DNA of 64,000 bases, from assembly GCF_000341285.1 (NCBI RefSeq), contig NW_005178459.1, positions 124,001 through 188,000 on the forward strand, given 5' to 3'. The stretch is from Galdieria sulphuraria (Eukaryota > Rhodophyta > Bangiophyceae > Galdieriales > Galdieriaceae). Numbering within the stretch: the stretch's first letter is position 1; each line of letters starts with the position of its first letter. The notes under the pieces are model-generated. The model ran no database searches and was not told where the DNA came from. It saw only the letters and a program-made list of their open reading frames with translations. The position numbers and the translations under genes are program-made. This document shows positions 35,624 to 47,335 of the stretch, in pieces.

Positions 35624-37563
35624 TCAAATTGTTTTCCCCAACAAACAAAATGCTCGAGCTTCCGTAATGCGTACTTGCACCAGTTTTCCCTTTTGACTTT
35701 TGATATCTCCTTGAAAATACACAACCTTGTTCGTACGAGTTCTTCCAGTTACTTGACCTGGAAACTTTTCACTTTCAACCAATACCTCTTCTATTCGACC
35801 AAGATATCTTTGACTGCGGGAATACGCATCGAGTTCATTTCTACGATTGATACGTTGTAGACGATCCAACTTGATGGAATGTTCTATTTGATCCTCTCTC
35901 TTCGCTGCAGTTGTATTCGGTCGAGGAGAATAAGCAGCAGTAAATACCTGATCAAATGTTACTTATATTCCCAGGACATGCAACACAACTGCAAACTGCT
36001 CCTCTAACGGCTCCCCTGGAAATCCTACTATAGCATCTGCTGTAATACTAGCATCTGGTATATACTACTTGTCATATATTAGAATAAATTATATTTATGA
36101 AATGCAGTACAGTATACCTTTCGAATCTTCTCCACTATTTGCAAATATCTTTCCGCTGTATAACCACGAGCCATATTTCTTAAAACTTGATTGTTTCCAC
36201 TTTGAAATGGTATATGAAAGTTCTCACACACTTTTTCCAATTCCGCACAGGCCTTAATAAGCCTTTCCGTGAAATAACGAGGATGTGATGTAGTAAATCG
36301 GATTCGTTCTATACCTTCCACATCGTGAATATAATATAACAAGTTGGTGAAATTATCTCGAGGACGCCAGTCTCTTCCGTAAGCATCAATGTTTTGGCCT
36401 AAGAGAACAACTTCCTTATAACCCAATGATGCAAGATGACGAATTTCTTCCTTTATAGCTTCCTTTGAACGACTTTGTTCTCTTCCACGAACAAAAGGAA
36501 CAACGCAATAAGTACAATTTTCATTACAACCATAAATAATATTAACCCAAGCAGTCACAGAACTCTCCCTATGAGGTTGAAACAAGTCCTCCATTATATG
36601 TGTAGGCTCTGTAGCCACCAACTGATATCCATTCCATACACTGACCAATAAATCTCCCAGTCGGTTTGCATACTGGGGACCAACAACTAAGTCAACTTCA
36701 GGCATTCTACGAATAAGATTTTCTCCTTCTTGTTGAGCAACACAACCGGCTACAATAATGGTCATTCTAGGATTGGACCTCTTTCTTTTGATAAACGAAC
36801 CCAGATGAGAATATAGTTTCTGCTCTGCGTGCTCACGAATAGAGCAAGTGTTAATCAAGTATACATCCGCATTCACAGGATCATAGTGCAACCCTAAACC
36901 TCTCAACTCACTTTCCATTCTTTCAGAGTCTGCTTTATTCATCTGACAGCCTAAAGTCTCAATATAATATGTTCTCGCTACAGTTGATACCTCGCTAGTT
37001 TTCACAGTCTTTTCACGCCAAAAGGATGCTTCCAAATTGTACTGTATATCTTCGACTCGATAAACGAGCCAGCCAGCTGCCGTATGCAGTTTATGAACCG
37101 TTAACGGCGGTTGTACAAAAAATTGCTCTAAAACCCTACTATCTTTCACTGCAGATAAAATACTTTGGTTTTCCTCATTAAGTGAGGAAATCCAACCCAG
37201 GTCGCCTCCTTTATCTCTTGAATATGGGTCTTTTGATATGAGTCTTGCCAACTCCACCATTGAGGCTCCTTTCTTTATCTCGTTCAAACAATAGTCTGCC
37301 ATCTGCTCCGTCTCCACCACTATTTGACGTACGCGTACTGCTAATTTCCTTTTCGCCCCTTGAAGAGGAACTTTCTGGTTTTCAGGTTGTGTCAACACTC
37401 CCATAGCAACTTTTATGCTTTTCAACAAGGCAACGTTTTGCTTCGAACAAAAAGCCTTTGTACAGCGCCTTCCAATATAAGCATTTCTAAACGAGTACAA
37501 GTAGTTCTTCCAAGTTGTTTGTATGAGAAAACCTTGAGTTGACCTATTCACGCGTTTATCCAT
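35624..37563 (-). CDS. MiaB-type tRNA methylthiotransferase with N-terminal parvulin domain
   Basis: Exon 1 (37563-36118) is one open frame of 482 codons; exon 2 runs 36064-35624. Residues ~1-50 are a basic leader. Residues ~80-170 read as a PpiC/parvulin rotamase ([44 protein letters not shown]). The methylthiotransferase follows: [39 protein letters not shown] (three cluster Cys) and the radical-SAM motif [19 protein letters not shown] near residue 345. A TRAM-like C-terminus ends [13 protein letters not shown]. It should add 2-methylthio to i6A37 of tRNA in an organelle. The parvulin lacks the usual His residues, so isomerase activity is doubtful. Exon 2 holds one in-frame TAA at 35963-35965, which either a 30-42 nt intron or a sequence error must explain. 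The ATG overlaps the upstream kinase stop. Confidence 0.83.
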
Positions 37564-39037
37564 TCTGAAGCAGCAGCTGCCAAGGATTGGTACCAATTCC
37601 TGGTGGAAAGATGAAATGACCTCGTTCGTCTTTTGTTTCTCTATGAAAAGGTGATGAGGAATGAATAGCATCAAATACAATAGGCTCCTTTCGATCAAGC
37701 GACACATTTGGACTAGGTACAAGAGATGAATTGGAGCGAGTTCTAGATACAATGCTATTTGAACGACTCTTGTTTGTATGAAATGTTTGTTTCAATGCTT
37801 TACCAAAGCCACTCAAAGAAGAGAGCATGGACTTGTGTTTCAATCCATCTTCTGATAGAATACGTTTGATTTCCTTACTTGCTCTTTTCTGGCCTCGAAT
37901 AGCGTCTTCTTCAACTAATGAAACTCGTGGACTAGAAGATAATCTAGAAAACATTTCTGGCAATGACAATCTTTGTGAAGGATTAGATGTGTTGGATGAC
38001 CTTTGAAGAACTGAACTTCGATGAACAGACGAATCCGATGGTTCGAGAGTAAATGGAGGCTTCACTTGCTTTAAAAGAAAGGGTTCTTTCATAGCTCTGG
38101 AAAGAAATGGATGCCGCCATAATTCTTCAGCATCATCTGTACCACTTCCTAATCGTTCCAAATGATTAGGATTGAGAAGACGACAAATAAAATCCACAAG
38201 TTCCTTGCTATAACAACTTGGAAAGTCTTTCATGTCAACTTGAAAATTTAAAATAGCATGCCGAAGTGTAGCTTCACAATTTCCCCAAAACTCATTTTCT
38301 ACTATGAGATATTCATATGGTGTTCTGCCAAGACAAGTACAATATAACAATATACCAAGTGCCCACCAGTCACTTGATGAGGTATGTCCCTTACCATTCA
38401 AAGTCTCTGGAGCAACATAAAATATCAAGTCCTTAATATTTCCTCGGGTTTGGTCATCACTATTGTTTCCAGCTATGAAGATTAATCTTCGATATGTTTC
38501 CGGATTGGAAGGAAGAACAGCTTTCAAGCCTCTCAATCGTCCAGAAACTCCAAAATTGGTCAAGTGTATGTGACCACGAGCGTCTAATAGGATAGTTTCC
38601 AACTTCAAGTCTCTACAAACATAACCAAATTGATGAAGACGTCCTAAAGCTAGAGAAATCTCGGCAGCATAGAATAATATTTCTTTTTCCATCAAAAGTC
38701 TACGCTGTTGCTTCAATAGTGCAAACAAGTTACCACCAGATAAGTATTCCAGAACGAGTGAAGATCCTATTTTAGGTGACCACTCACTAAAACTCTCAAC
38801 GAGAAAAGGGTGTGGATTACAAGTCGCTAGAACTTTCTTTTCAAACTCGACATGATTCTCTTGGTTCGAGTCAATACTCAAGAATTCGGGAACCAATTTG
38901 AGTACATAAAGTTGACCAGTATCTATCTTTTTTAATAGCAACACAGAAGAATATGTTCCTTCACTTAATAGTCTTACAGTCTGAAAACCAGGAACAAGTT
39001 GTAAAGAAACACTCTTCTTATCTTTCCAATGGCTCAT
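37556..39037 (-). CDS. AGC-family protein kinase homologue, predicted pseudokinase
   Basis: One exon encodes 493 residues. Residues 20-325 form a kinase fold of AGC type: [12 protein letters not shown] (degenerate Gly loop), the ATP-anchoring Lys47 in [45 protein letters not shown] and LERLGSG. The catalytic loop reads CRDLKLET instead of HRDLKxEN, and DFG reads NFG (Asn161). The loss of the loop Asn and the DFG Asp removes both Mg2+ ligands. The activation segment is long (about 45 residues). The C-terminal 165 residues are Ser/Arg-rich and disordered. It may act as a scaffold or allosteric partner (inference). The start is 16 bases from the divergent RPT3 start; the stop overlaps the MiaB ATG. 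Confidence 0.85.
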   Translation of the reverse strand: MSHWKDKKSVSLQLVPGFQTVRLLSEGTYSSVLLLKKIDTGQLYVLKLVPEFLSIDSNQENHVEFEKKVLATCNPHPFLVESFSEWSPKIGSSLVLEYLSGGNLFALLKQQRRLLMEKEILFYAAEISLALGRLHQFGYVCRDLKLETILLDARGHIHLTNFGVSGRLRGLKAVLPSNPETYRRLIFIAGNNSDDQTRGNIKDLIFYVAPETLNGKGHTSSSDWWALGILLYCTCLGRTPYEYLIVENEFWGNCEATLRHAILNFQVDMKDFPSCYSKELVDFICRLLNPNHLERLGSGTDDAEELWRHPFLSRAMKEPFLLKQVKPPFTLEPSDSSVHRSSVLQRSSNTSNPSQRLSLPEMFSRLSSSPRVSLVEEDAIRGQKRASKEIKRILSEDGLKHKSMLSSLSGFGKALKQTFHTNKSRSNSIVSRTRSNSSLVPSPNVSLDRKEPIVFDAIHSSSPFHRETKDERGHFIFPPGIGTNPWQLLLQNG

Positions 39038-39053
39038 TATTTGGATTGTTGTG
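39038..39053. promoter_or_regulatory. 16-bp divergent intergenic spacer between kinase and RPT3 start codons
   Basis: Only 16 bases separate the two ATGs, so promoter elements and 5' UTRs of at least one gene must lie inside the coding sequence of the other. No known box is recognisable here. Confidence 0.5.
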
Positions 39054-40351
39054 ATGAGTAGTGCGGCTTCTTCAGCAGTGTGGAATGTGGAAAACAGTTA
39101 CAAAGAGTTAGGTGGCAGTGTTTACAAGTCATTGGAATATTCATGGTCCAATGACTATTATGTCAGGCTAAAGACACTTCAAAGACAGTTGGAATTTTTG
39201 GAAATTCAAGAGGAATATATCAAGGACGAAATGAAGAACCTCAAACGGGAATATCAACAAGCTCAAGAAGAAGTAAAGCGCATCCAGTCGGTTCCGTTGG
39301 TTATTGGACAGTTTTTGGAGATGATTGACGCCAATACAGCTATTGTTGGTTCCACTGCTGGTTCGAACTATTATGTGAGAGTGTTGAGTACCGTGAATAG
39401 GGAACAGTTGAAACCAAACAGTTCAGTAGCGTTACATAGACACTCCAACGCTTTGGTAGATGTTTTGCCTCCCGAGTCGGACTCAACTATTGCCATGTTG
39501 CAGGCTGGAGAGAAGCCGGACGTTTCTTATTCAGATATTGGAGGACTGGATATACAAAAGCAGGAAATTAGGGAAGCAGTTGAGTTACCTCTAACAGACC
39601 CAGATCTTTACAAGCAAATTGGCATCGACCCTCCAAGAGGAGTGCTCTTATATGGTCCTCCTGGAACTGGAAAGACCATGTTGGCGAAAGCAGTTGCTCA
39701 TCATACGACGGCTTCCTTTATTCGAGTAGTTGGCTCTGAATTTGTTCAAAAGTATCTTGGTGAAGGTCCAAGAATGGTAAGTCAGTTAAACTCGATTTTA
39801 TAGTATATCTTAGAAAGTTTGTATGTGGTTAGGTAAGAGATGTATTTCGGTTGGCTCGAGAAAACGCACCTTGCATTGTATTTATTGATGAAATCGATGC
39901 TATTGCGACTAAAAGATTTGATGCACAAACTGGAGCAGACCGAGAAGTTCAGAGAATTTTGATGGAGCTATTGAATCAAATGGATGGCTTCGATCAGTCT
40001 ACTAATATTAAAGTCATTATGTGTACCAATCGCCATGATACATTGGATCCAGCATTATTGAGACCTGGTCGATTGGATAGGAAAATAGAATTTCCTCTGC
40101 CAGATCGAAGACAGAAGCGATTGATATTCCAAGTTGTTACAGGAAAGATGAATTTGAGTGAAGAAGTTGATTTAGAAGACTATGTTTCTCGACCGGATAA
40201 AATTTCAGGTGCAGACATTGCAGCCATTTGTCAAGAAGCCGGAATGCAAGCCGTAAGGAAGAACCGATATATTATACTTCCAAAAGATTTTGAGAAGGCT
40301 TATAAAATTGTTGTACGTAAAGATGAACAGGAGTTTGCTTTTTACAAGTAA
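39054..40351 (+). CDS. RPT3: 26S proteasome regulatory ATPase RPT3 (PSMC4)
   Basis: Two exons (39054-39776, 39833-40351) give 413 residues. The N-terminal coiled coil ([19 protein letters not shown]) and OB domain precede an AAA+ ATPase. Its Walker A is [18 protein letters not shown] and Walker B is [16 protein letters not shown]. The pore loop region and SRH read [18 protein letters not shown] and [20 protein letters not shown]. The [13 protein letters not shown] stretch and the C-terminal DEQEFAFYK are those of RPT3 rather than the other five RPT subunits. The final hydrophobic-Tyr-x tail (FYK) is the HbYX motif that docks into the 20S alpha ring. The GTG upstream of the ATG was not chosen. 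Confidence 0.96.
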
Positions 40352-40591
40352 AGTTTGGAATAAAGGAATTGTATTTGTTTTTGCATATTTCTTGTTTTCA
40401 TTTCTTTTCTTAGAAAGGCGACATATCAGAAGCAATTATCTGGGAAATCCACTAAGATAAGTTCTTTGTAGAGACAAAGTGAAAGAAACTGAATTATGAA
40501 CACTTGAATGACGAATATACGCTATTTCTATCGAGTTTCTGAATACTTTCTATACTATCCTAAGCCAGCCATCACACATCTTCTTCAAAAC

Positions 40592-42891
40592 TCAATGAGA
40601 TGAAAAACTTGGAGCTGAATTACTTCTTTTCATGTTGCTATGCATAGTAACCACTTTATTCTCATCGTGATATAAAAAATGGAGTGGATGAAACGACGAA
40701 GAAGCTTGTCTTGAGTCAGAACTTTCCTCCTCACTGGTTACAACTTGAACTTGCAACATTTGTGTCTTTTCAATACTGTTGGAAGCTAGTTTACTGCAAT
40801 GTATTTCCGTCAGTACATCCTCAAGGTTATGAACTGTAGAATGGCTACTTAGACCAGCCAAACAAAACTTCAAATGAATATTGGAAGAAGCTTGGCAAAA
40901 CAACAGTTCAATGTGTTGCAAGGTCAAATGCTCTTTCACTGCACGTACAACTCTCAATGCTGAAGAATCGATGGTGCTCATTCCACCAATGTCGATCAAA
41001 ATCATTTCTATACATCGTATTCGTCTTTCCTATATGAAGAAAACAACAACATTTTTTCAAAATAATCGAGTTGAAATGTCATACGGAAGAATAATCATAC
41101 CTTTTCTAATAATCGAAAAATTTTGGATTGGAATGATTCTGCATTTCCAAAATAGAGATTTTCCGATATACGTAGACACAAAATAAAAGGCTCCAAGCAT
41201 GTGTCGTTCCATGACGAATTGGGACTACTCACTAAGTCATTCATCAATCTCCTTTGTGACACACTTTTAGGTAAAATCTGAACTCTAGGCCTTTTGTACA
41301 AGATAAATCAGTAGGAGCAACAATATAACATGTTTCTGCAATCGGAACAATACCTGTATGTGGCATACAACATCATCATCAAAGATACTGCAACTGAAGA
41401 TAATAAACCGTATAAGGAACCAGCTCCCAAGGTGGAAATAAAAGCTATCAAAAGAACTACAAAGTCAAGTTTATCTACCCGCCAAAGAAATAAAGCTTCT
41501 TGATAGTCCACTAGATTGCTAACTGCCATGATCACGATACATGAAAGAACACATTTAGGAAGATGTGTAAAGAGTGGCATTAGAACCAAAATAGATAAAA
41601 GAATAATGAAAGAAGCAATAATACTAGCAAGCTGAGTGTTTGCTCCAGTATGTGCATTCACAGCTGATCGAGAAAAACTACCCGCTAAAATATTTCAATA
41701 TGAAAATGGTTATAACGAATGAAATAAAAGAAACCGCACCCACTACATATGAATGAAAGATTGAGCCAATAATATTCGCAGAACCAAGAGCCACCAGTTC
41801 TTGACTAGCATGGATATTGTATCGATAGCGCAAAGCCAATGCTGACGCAATAGACATACTATATATAGAAACAATCAATGTTCAGTCATTCCATAATAAC
41901 GTTGCGATAATAGTGCTCTACCTTTCTGCAATAACGAGAGCAATCATTGCAAACGTTGAACCGATATAAGAAGATAAAGTTAAATTGGACAACTTGGGAA
42001 AAGTTGGAACGGGAATACCCGAAGGAATATTTCCTACTTGTTCAACTCCAAACTTTTCAGACAACTCAATAAAGTAATTTAGACAAATGCCGAGAATAGT
42101 TGTAAACAATGGAGCCAACGAGCCAATGAGAGTTGGAGGTATCAACTGAGGCAAATGTAACCATCGATGCAGAGGTAAATGACGAAGACCAAACAAAACA
42201 ATCAAACAGGAAAGTGAAAATAATAAAGTAGCAATGTTTGTCTGAGAAATCTTTCCAAATGTCTCATACAAAAGCTCCCACTAAAGCCATGATAACCATC
42301 TATACAAAAGCGACAACAAAACATACCGCAAATTCACTGGATTCAATTTCATATCCAAAACAAGAAGATATCTGAGTAAGTGCGATAGTTATTGCTGCTG
42401 CACTTGTGAATCCGCTGATAACTGGATGACTGACAAAATGAATGACAAAACCCAACTGCAATAAACCCAATCCTAACAAAATAACACCAGCAAGAAAAGT
42501 AATTGCGTTGGCTATCAACACTTTTTCCACTACAGTTGATCCAACTGGAAAGGAATTGGCTAACAGTAATGAAACCAAAGCTACCGGACCAACAGACAGA
42601 TGTTTCGAAGTTCCGAACAAACTGTAAACTATCATAGGCATAGTGCAATAAAGACCATAAATAGGCGGCAACCCTGCAACTACTGCATAACTCATTCCTT
42701 GACTAATACACTCCATATCCTCAGAATATATCTTTCTCAATCACTTATACTTACGGCAAAAGTATTGTTCCAATAGTTAAACCTGAAATAACATCCCCAA
42801 GAAGATAACTTTTTTTATACTTGACTATCCAGTCTAGCATAGGCACAACCCTACTTGAATAACGATAGATCGTTCGTAAACACAAGTGCAT
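40592..42891 (-). CDS. SulP/SLC26 anion (sulfate) transporter with STAS domain
   Basis: About seven exons encode a multi-span transporter. The start at 42891 (MHLCLRTIYRYSSR) leads by splicing into ILLPQGMSYAVVAGLPPIYGLY, the SulP signature, then FGTSKHLSVGPVALVSLLLAN. Later exons carry SHPVISGFTSAAAITIALTQ, ASQELVALGSANIIGS and SRSAVNAHTGANTQLASII-type residues. The cytosolic STAS domain near 41000 has MILIDIGGMSTIDSSALRVV. A Ser-rich tail of about 80 residues follows. The substrate is probably sulfate, in view of the similarity to sulfate permeases (family inference). The stop is 240 bases from the convergent RPT3 stop. Confidence 0.92.
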
Positions 42892-42955
42892 TTTCCACAA
42901 AAGAGAATTTTAGATTTCGAAAAGGAGATCGTCTGATTTCTGTACAAAGTTGTCT

Positions 42956-43417
42956 TTATTTCTTCTTTCCTTCCTTTAGTCTTACTTCCTCCAATAAATA
43001 TCTAATTCCTTTCCCTTTATAAGGATCTGGAGGTCTGATCAATCGAACTCGTCCTGCAGCATGACGCACTTGTTTCTCATCTATCCCAACTACGCTCAAT
43101 AATGTCTGATTAAGCACATGATACTGGACACCATCCTTTTCCTTGGGTAAATATACGGGATGTGTGAAGCCTACGCGAAGTACAATGCGGTCTTCTTCTT
43201 CTTGGGCACGAAACCCTACTCCCACCAACTCTAACAAGACAGCATATCCATTATTCGCAACCTGCAGCCAAGATTTTGCTTTTGTGGGAAGATAGTGAGA
43301 ACCTGACGCAAGGTATTTCACGGTTTCACCCAATTTACCAACGACGAGAGCTTTCGTCTTTTCTGCTTTGGAGGCAGGAACAAAGAAAAACCCACCATAT
43401 GAACTCGAACTTGCCAT
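42956..43417 (-). CDS. RPL6: Bacterial-type ribosomal protein uL6, probably mitochondrial
   Basis: One intronless exon encodes 153 residues, shorter than the usual ~177 of bacterial L6. The C-terminal L6 domain is well kept: VGVGFRAQEEEDRIVLRVGF, HPVYLPKEKDG, VVGIDEKQVRHAAGRVRLI and a PPDPYKGKGIRYLLEEVRLK ending, which contacts 23S rRNA. The N-terminal L6 repeat is reduced. Red-algal plastid genomes normally encode their own rpl6, so a nuclear copy most likely serves the mitochondrion. The start (MASSSSYGGFFF) lacks an obvious cleavable leader. Confidence 0.9.
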   Translation of the reverse strand: MASSSSYGGFFFVPASKAEKTKALVVGKLGETVKYLASGSHYLPTKAKSWLQVANNGYAVLLELVGVGFRAQEEEDRIVLRVGFTHPVYLPKEKDGVQYHVLNQTLLSVVGIDEKQVRHAAGRVRLIRPPDPYKGKGIRYLLEEVRLKEGKKK

Positions 43418-43718
43418 AATAATATCAATAACAAATATTCGCGATTAAAATATTACAATGAAAAACAATACATAAACAAACGGCTACGACAAAAAGAAAG
43501 ATACTTTACAGTAATCAGCGTCCAATTTCCCCGTCTGTCAATAAAGGAATCCAACAACTTAACTTGATCTAATCCATTATTTTGTTCAAAGTCTTCTCTT
43601 CTTGAAAATGGGTCTACATAGAAAGAAAAAACCTTTTGTCTGGAACCAAAATCAATTCAATTGTGTTCAAACAATGGAAATCTCAAGCTATGATTGGACC
43701 ATCGCAGAATCTTTCCAT
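43418..43718. other. Intergenic region upstream of organellar L6
   Basis: About 300 bases lie between the L6 ATG and the NMNAT stop. There is no credible coding frame or repeat, and the L6 promoter is expected here. Confidence 0.45.
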
Positions 43719-44591
43719 TCAAGATACAGAGTTGCTGCTTTGTTTCTTATGATACAAACTATGACGAATAATATAACAATATACCGAGTCAGGTACCATA
43801 TACTTAATAGAACCTCCTTTCCTTAAAGTATCCCTGTAAAGATTATCAAACTTCCCAAATATAATACAAAATGTTGCTGTTATTCACCTGACCATAGTAG
43901 AGCTGATTTGACATAATGGAGCTTGATCTACGATAAAAACTTTATCTTGATAACCAGGAAGATATGCTTTGACCTGTTTTTCCACTCGAGACTTGCTCAA
44001 ATCTTCCATTCTAGGAATCACAAATAGAGATGCCATGTCCAAAAGTCGTTCTACCTATTCAAAACAGTTTCATATAGAGTAAATATCAACCAACCGTGTT
44101 ACTCACATGATTCTTTGGCCATATGTCAGAGTTAAATAAACTACGATATAAATCACTACCACACACAAAAGCTAGCTGAATATTGACTCCATATACGAGG
44201 TCAAGTTGCGAACGAAAGTGCTCCACTACTAGAAAAGTTGGCGAATATTCAGAACGACAACATTCCCAGCTGTCTACCATTAACCAAGAAGAGTCTTCAA
44301 CAGCAAGCTGGCACATCTCTAAACGTTGCCTACTAGTAATCAGGCCTGGCTTGTTATAAGAATCATGAACGGGTGATAGGTAGCCACCCAGGACTTGTAA
44401 GCCACTGTAGTGAGCGAAATTGTATGCAGACTCTAAAGCTACCGTTAGCGACTCTTTATCATTGTAGGAAGAGACTGGATACCCATCAAGATAAGGTGAG
44501 CAAGCGTTATTGGTGAAAAAGAACCACAGTTCACCAAGACGATGCCATTTCCGTTATTCTCAGTTAATTTGCTGGTTGGAAAGGTACTCAT
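43719..44591 (-). CDS. NMNAT: Nicotinamide/nicotinate mononucleotide adenylyltransferase
   Basis: About four exons; the start is at 44591 (MSTFPTSKLTENNGNG). It transfers AMP from ATP to NMN or NaMN. The nucleotidyltransferase motif is VNCGSFSPITLAHLILM (GxFxPxTxxH). It is followed by spliced FAHYSGLQVLGGYLSPVHDS, matching the eukaryotic VVGGIISPVGDAY segment, then LVVEHFRSQLDLVYGV and LAFVCGSDLYRSLF. The second motif, ISSTMVRDTLRKGGSIKYMV, is made by the last splice and matches ISSTxxRxxxxxxxSIRYLV. The stop at 43719-43721 gives a short tail. The gene lies 159 bases downstream of NAD synthetase on the same strand, the next enzyme of the pathway. Confidence 0.92.
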
Positions 44592-44750
44592 AAACCTGTA
44601 AAGGGTGTCTTTCAACCTTTGAGCAAAAACCAGTTTCTACTTGAAGCTTACAAGTGTACAAACAAACGGTTTCTCTTATCAACCCTTTTACGTATCCATA
44701 CATCTTTTTACAATTCATTTATAAAGAAAGTCTCCTTCTTACTGGCATTC

Positions 44751-47268
44751 CTATTCTTTCCTATTGGTGTTCGATTGGGTGAACTGCCACTTTTGCACAA
44801 GTTGATCTATCTTCGAAAACTGCCATTGCCAACGAATATTATATAAAAATGGTCGAAGGTCATAGCGATTATCTTCTGGAGAATAGTTCTCAGCATGATA
44901 GGAAGGAGTAAGAGTTGTCATCTTATGACGGTTGATAGAATACATACGAAAGAAAAATTTGACCTGAAAAATGTTCGAGCCACTTTTCATATAAATGAAC
45001 AAGAAGCTTACTTTATCCGCAACTTGTGTATAACTTAGATGCTTCCAGACTTTTGACAACTTGCAAAACATACTAACTGGTCCACAACGACTCAATTTAC
45101 GAAGACGACCATACCAAGTTAGCTCTTCATAAGTCATTCCCATATCTGCTTCATCTGTCTGGGTATAAGACGCAGTAATAGGCTCTAGTTCTGCTGTTGG
45201 AGGAGCTTCAGTAACACTTTTCAAAGATGCATATCCCAATCCGTTCTCCTCAAGAGGTTTAGCAGCAAAAGAGAGAAATGCTTTCAGATCAACTTTTGAA
45301 ATACCGCCTAAAGTATAGAAATGAGAAGTACTTCATTTCTTCAATAATTACAATAACTTGCCGATGGGATTGATATCTGCGCTACTACAATCATATTTTG
45401 TCAAATAACCTCGAAGTCCTTCATCCACATTGGCACTTCCTAAGACCAATAACGCTCCTCCTTTACGTCCTCGGATAAATGGCAACATTTGTGCAAAAAA
45501 ATATGCAATAACCATTCGGATTCTAGCTTGAATATTCTGCAAGGCAAGATTTTCTGTTTCACTTCCTCCATAAACTTTAAACCGTGGCTCTTTGTCCTCT
45601 CCAAATACCAAACAAAAGAGTTTCACCTATTCCAACCATTTTTGATCAAAAATTTCGACAGGAAATTGAACTCATAATCAAACCAACCAACCAACCATTG
45701 CATCCACAACAATATCCAAATGAATATCCAAATGATATGCACCAATGTCTTTGGCAAGAACTTTGGACCTTTCTCTGGTGTCTTTCGATGAGTTTTTGGT
45801 ACCCATAAAACAAGTATGAAATATACGCGATGCCAACTCTCGTGCATCTGTTGGTACATACTTTGAGTCATGTGGCTCTCCACAAACGCGACGAATATCT
45901 TCCAAGACCGAAATAGATCCTTTTTGTACTGCACGACATAGTAACTGACACATACTTCCAACTATTGCTGCTGTAGATGATGAATCAGCTCCTCCACTTA
46001 GGGGTAAAAAGAAACCTGAGGCTCCACTTCTACGCAAATAGTCCCACAACCAGCAGGCTGGTCCAAGAGCAATCTCCTCCATTGGATGATGAATACGTAC
46101 CTGTCAATGGTCGAGAAAACAAAAATATTATCATATATAACCAATCAAATATGCAATCCACTATGGTCTTACCTGAATTGGTTGCGATGGAACAGTGTTC
46201 ACAACACTATTATCCAAAGAACTGCAAAGATAAAAACCAGCAAGTGTAATCCTCGTAATATCTTCCATTTCTGCTGCTTGTACTCCAAGAGAGGCAAGTG
46301 CGACACGATGACTGGTCACTTCATCTAAATCTACAACACCAACGATAACTTCAACTTCCGTCTCCAAAGAAAATTGAGACCCTTGAGCAACTAATTCACC
46401 ATTGACACAAATACAAGCACAGCCATCAAAATATAATCTTCCACCATCACATCCAAGTTGGTTTGAGTACAAATAGACTCCACCTCCTTTTGAAGTTGCT
46501 CCACGTATCAAACTTAAGCGTTGGTCAAGTTTTCGAAGATGATGATGCGATCCTGAACCATTTGCAAGTATTTCAACACCATTCAAAACATACTTAATAT
46601 GTGGAGAGTCGACTGTAAATAACTCTTCACAAGTTTCTACAGCCAGACTTGTATCTTCCACTTCAATAACTGCTTCTCCAAAAGGACAAGTTGTTTGACC
46701 AGTTATATTCACTATAACTTCAGGTAGTTTGTATTGTTCCAAAACACTTCGTCTTTTCCATGCTCGAAACCAACGAGACTCCCTATAGTTACCATCGTCG
46801 GCAAGAAACAGCTTCGGTCTCAGAAGAACAATATGTCTATCACAAATAAGACAACGACAGTTATATGAAACACTCCGGTGTAAAATGGGCAGGCCAACAT
46901 CTACCAACATACCCTCAGTTACTCCTGAAGCTATCAACTCAGCAACTACTTCCCAAGAATGTTGAAAGGTGTCCGGTTCAAGAAAGTGATCTTCACAACT
47001 GTAGCCCTAGTTACAAAATCAGTAAGCTCCTGAAGATTTCTCTAATGAAACGTGTTATACAACCGTTATTTCCAACTCTGGTCCAACACGATAGCGGGCA
47101 CCTTTCTCTTTGGCTTCCACAATGGACTGCTGGATTCTTTTCAGGTTCCCTTGAAAGTCCATGGCCCACTAAATATATAAGAATCCAAAGATCAAATCCC
47201 AACAAGTATACGTCAAATAAAAATACCTGGTTCAAATTGCAAGTTGCAATAGTAGCGAGTCTCGTCAT
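44751..47268 (-). CDS. NADSYN1: Glutamine-dependent NAD+ synthetase
   Basis: The enzyme amidates deamido-NAD with glutamine nitrogen. The N-terminal glutaminase (nitrilase fold) has its Glu in [17 protein letters not shown], Lys in [16 protein letters not shown] and Cys in [27 protein letters not shown] and [13 protein letters not shown] are equally typical. The synthetase half starts near 46080 with [19 protein letters not shown] (PP-loop) and runs through [20 protein letters not shown]. Its end reads [20 protein letters not shown], then [18 protein letters not shown], as in eukaryotic NADSYN1. At least five introns are present. The start at 47268 ([14 protein letters not shown]) matches the family N-terminus. 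Confidence 0.95.
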
Positions 47269-47335
47269 GGCAATGATAGAGAATTGCTGCTTCTAAAGGA
47301 AAATTTGCACAAATCGATTTTGAATTTTCTACGCT

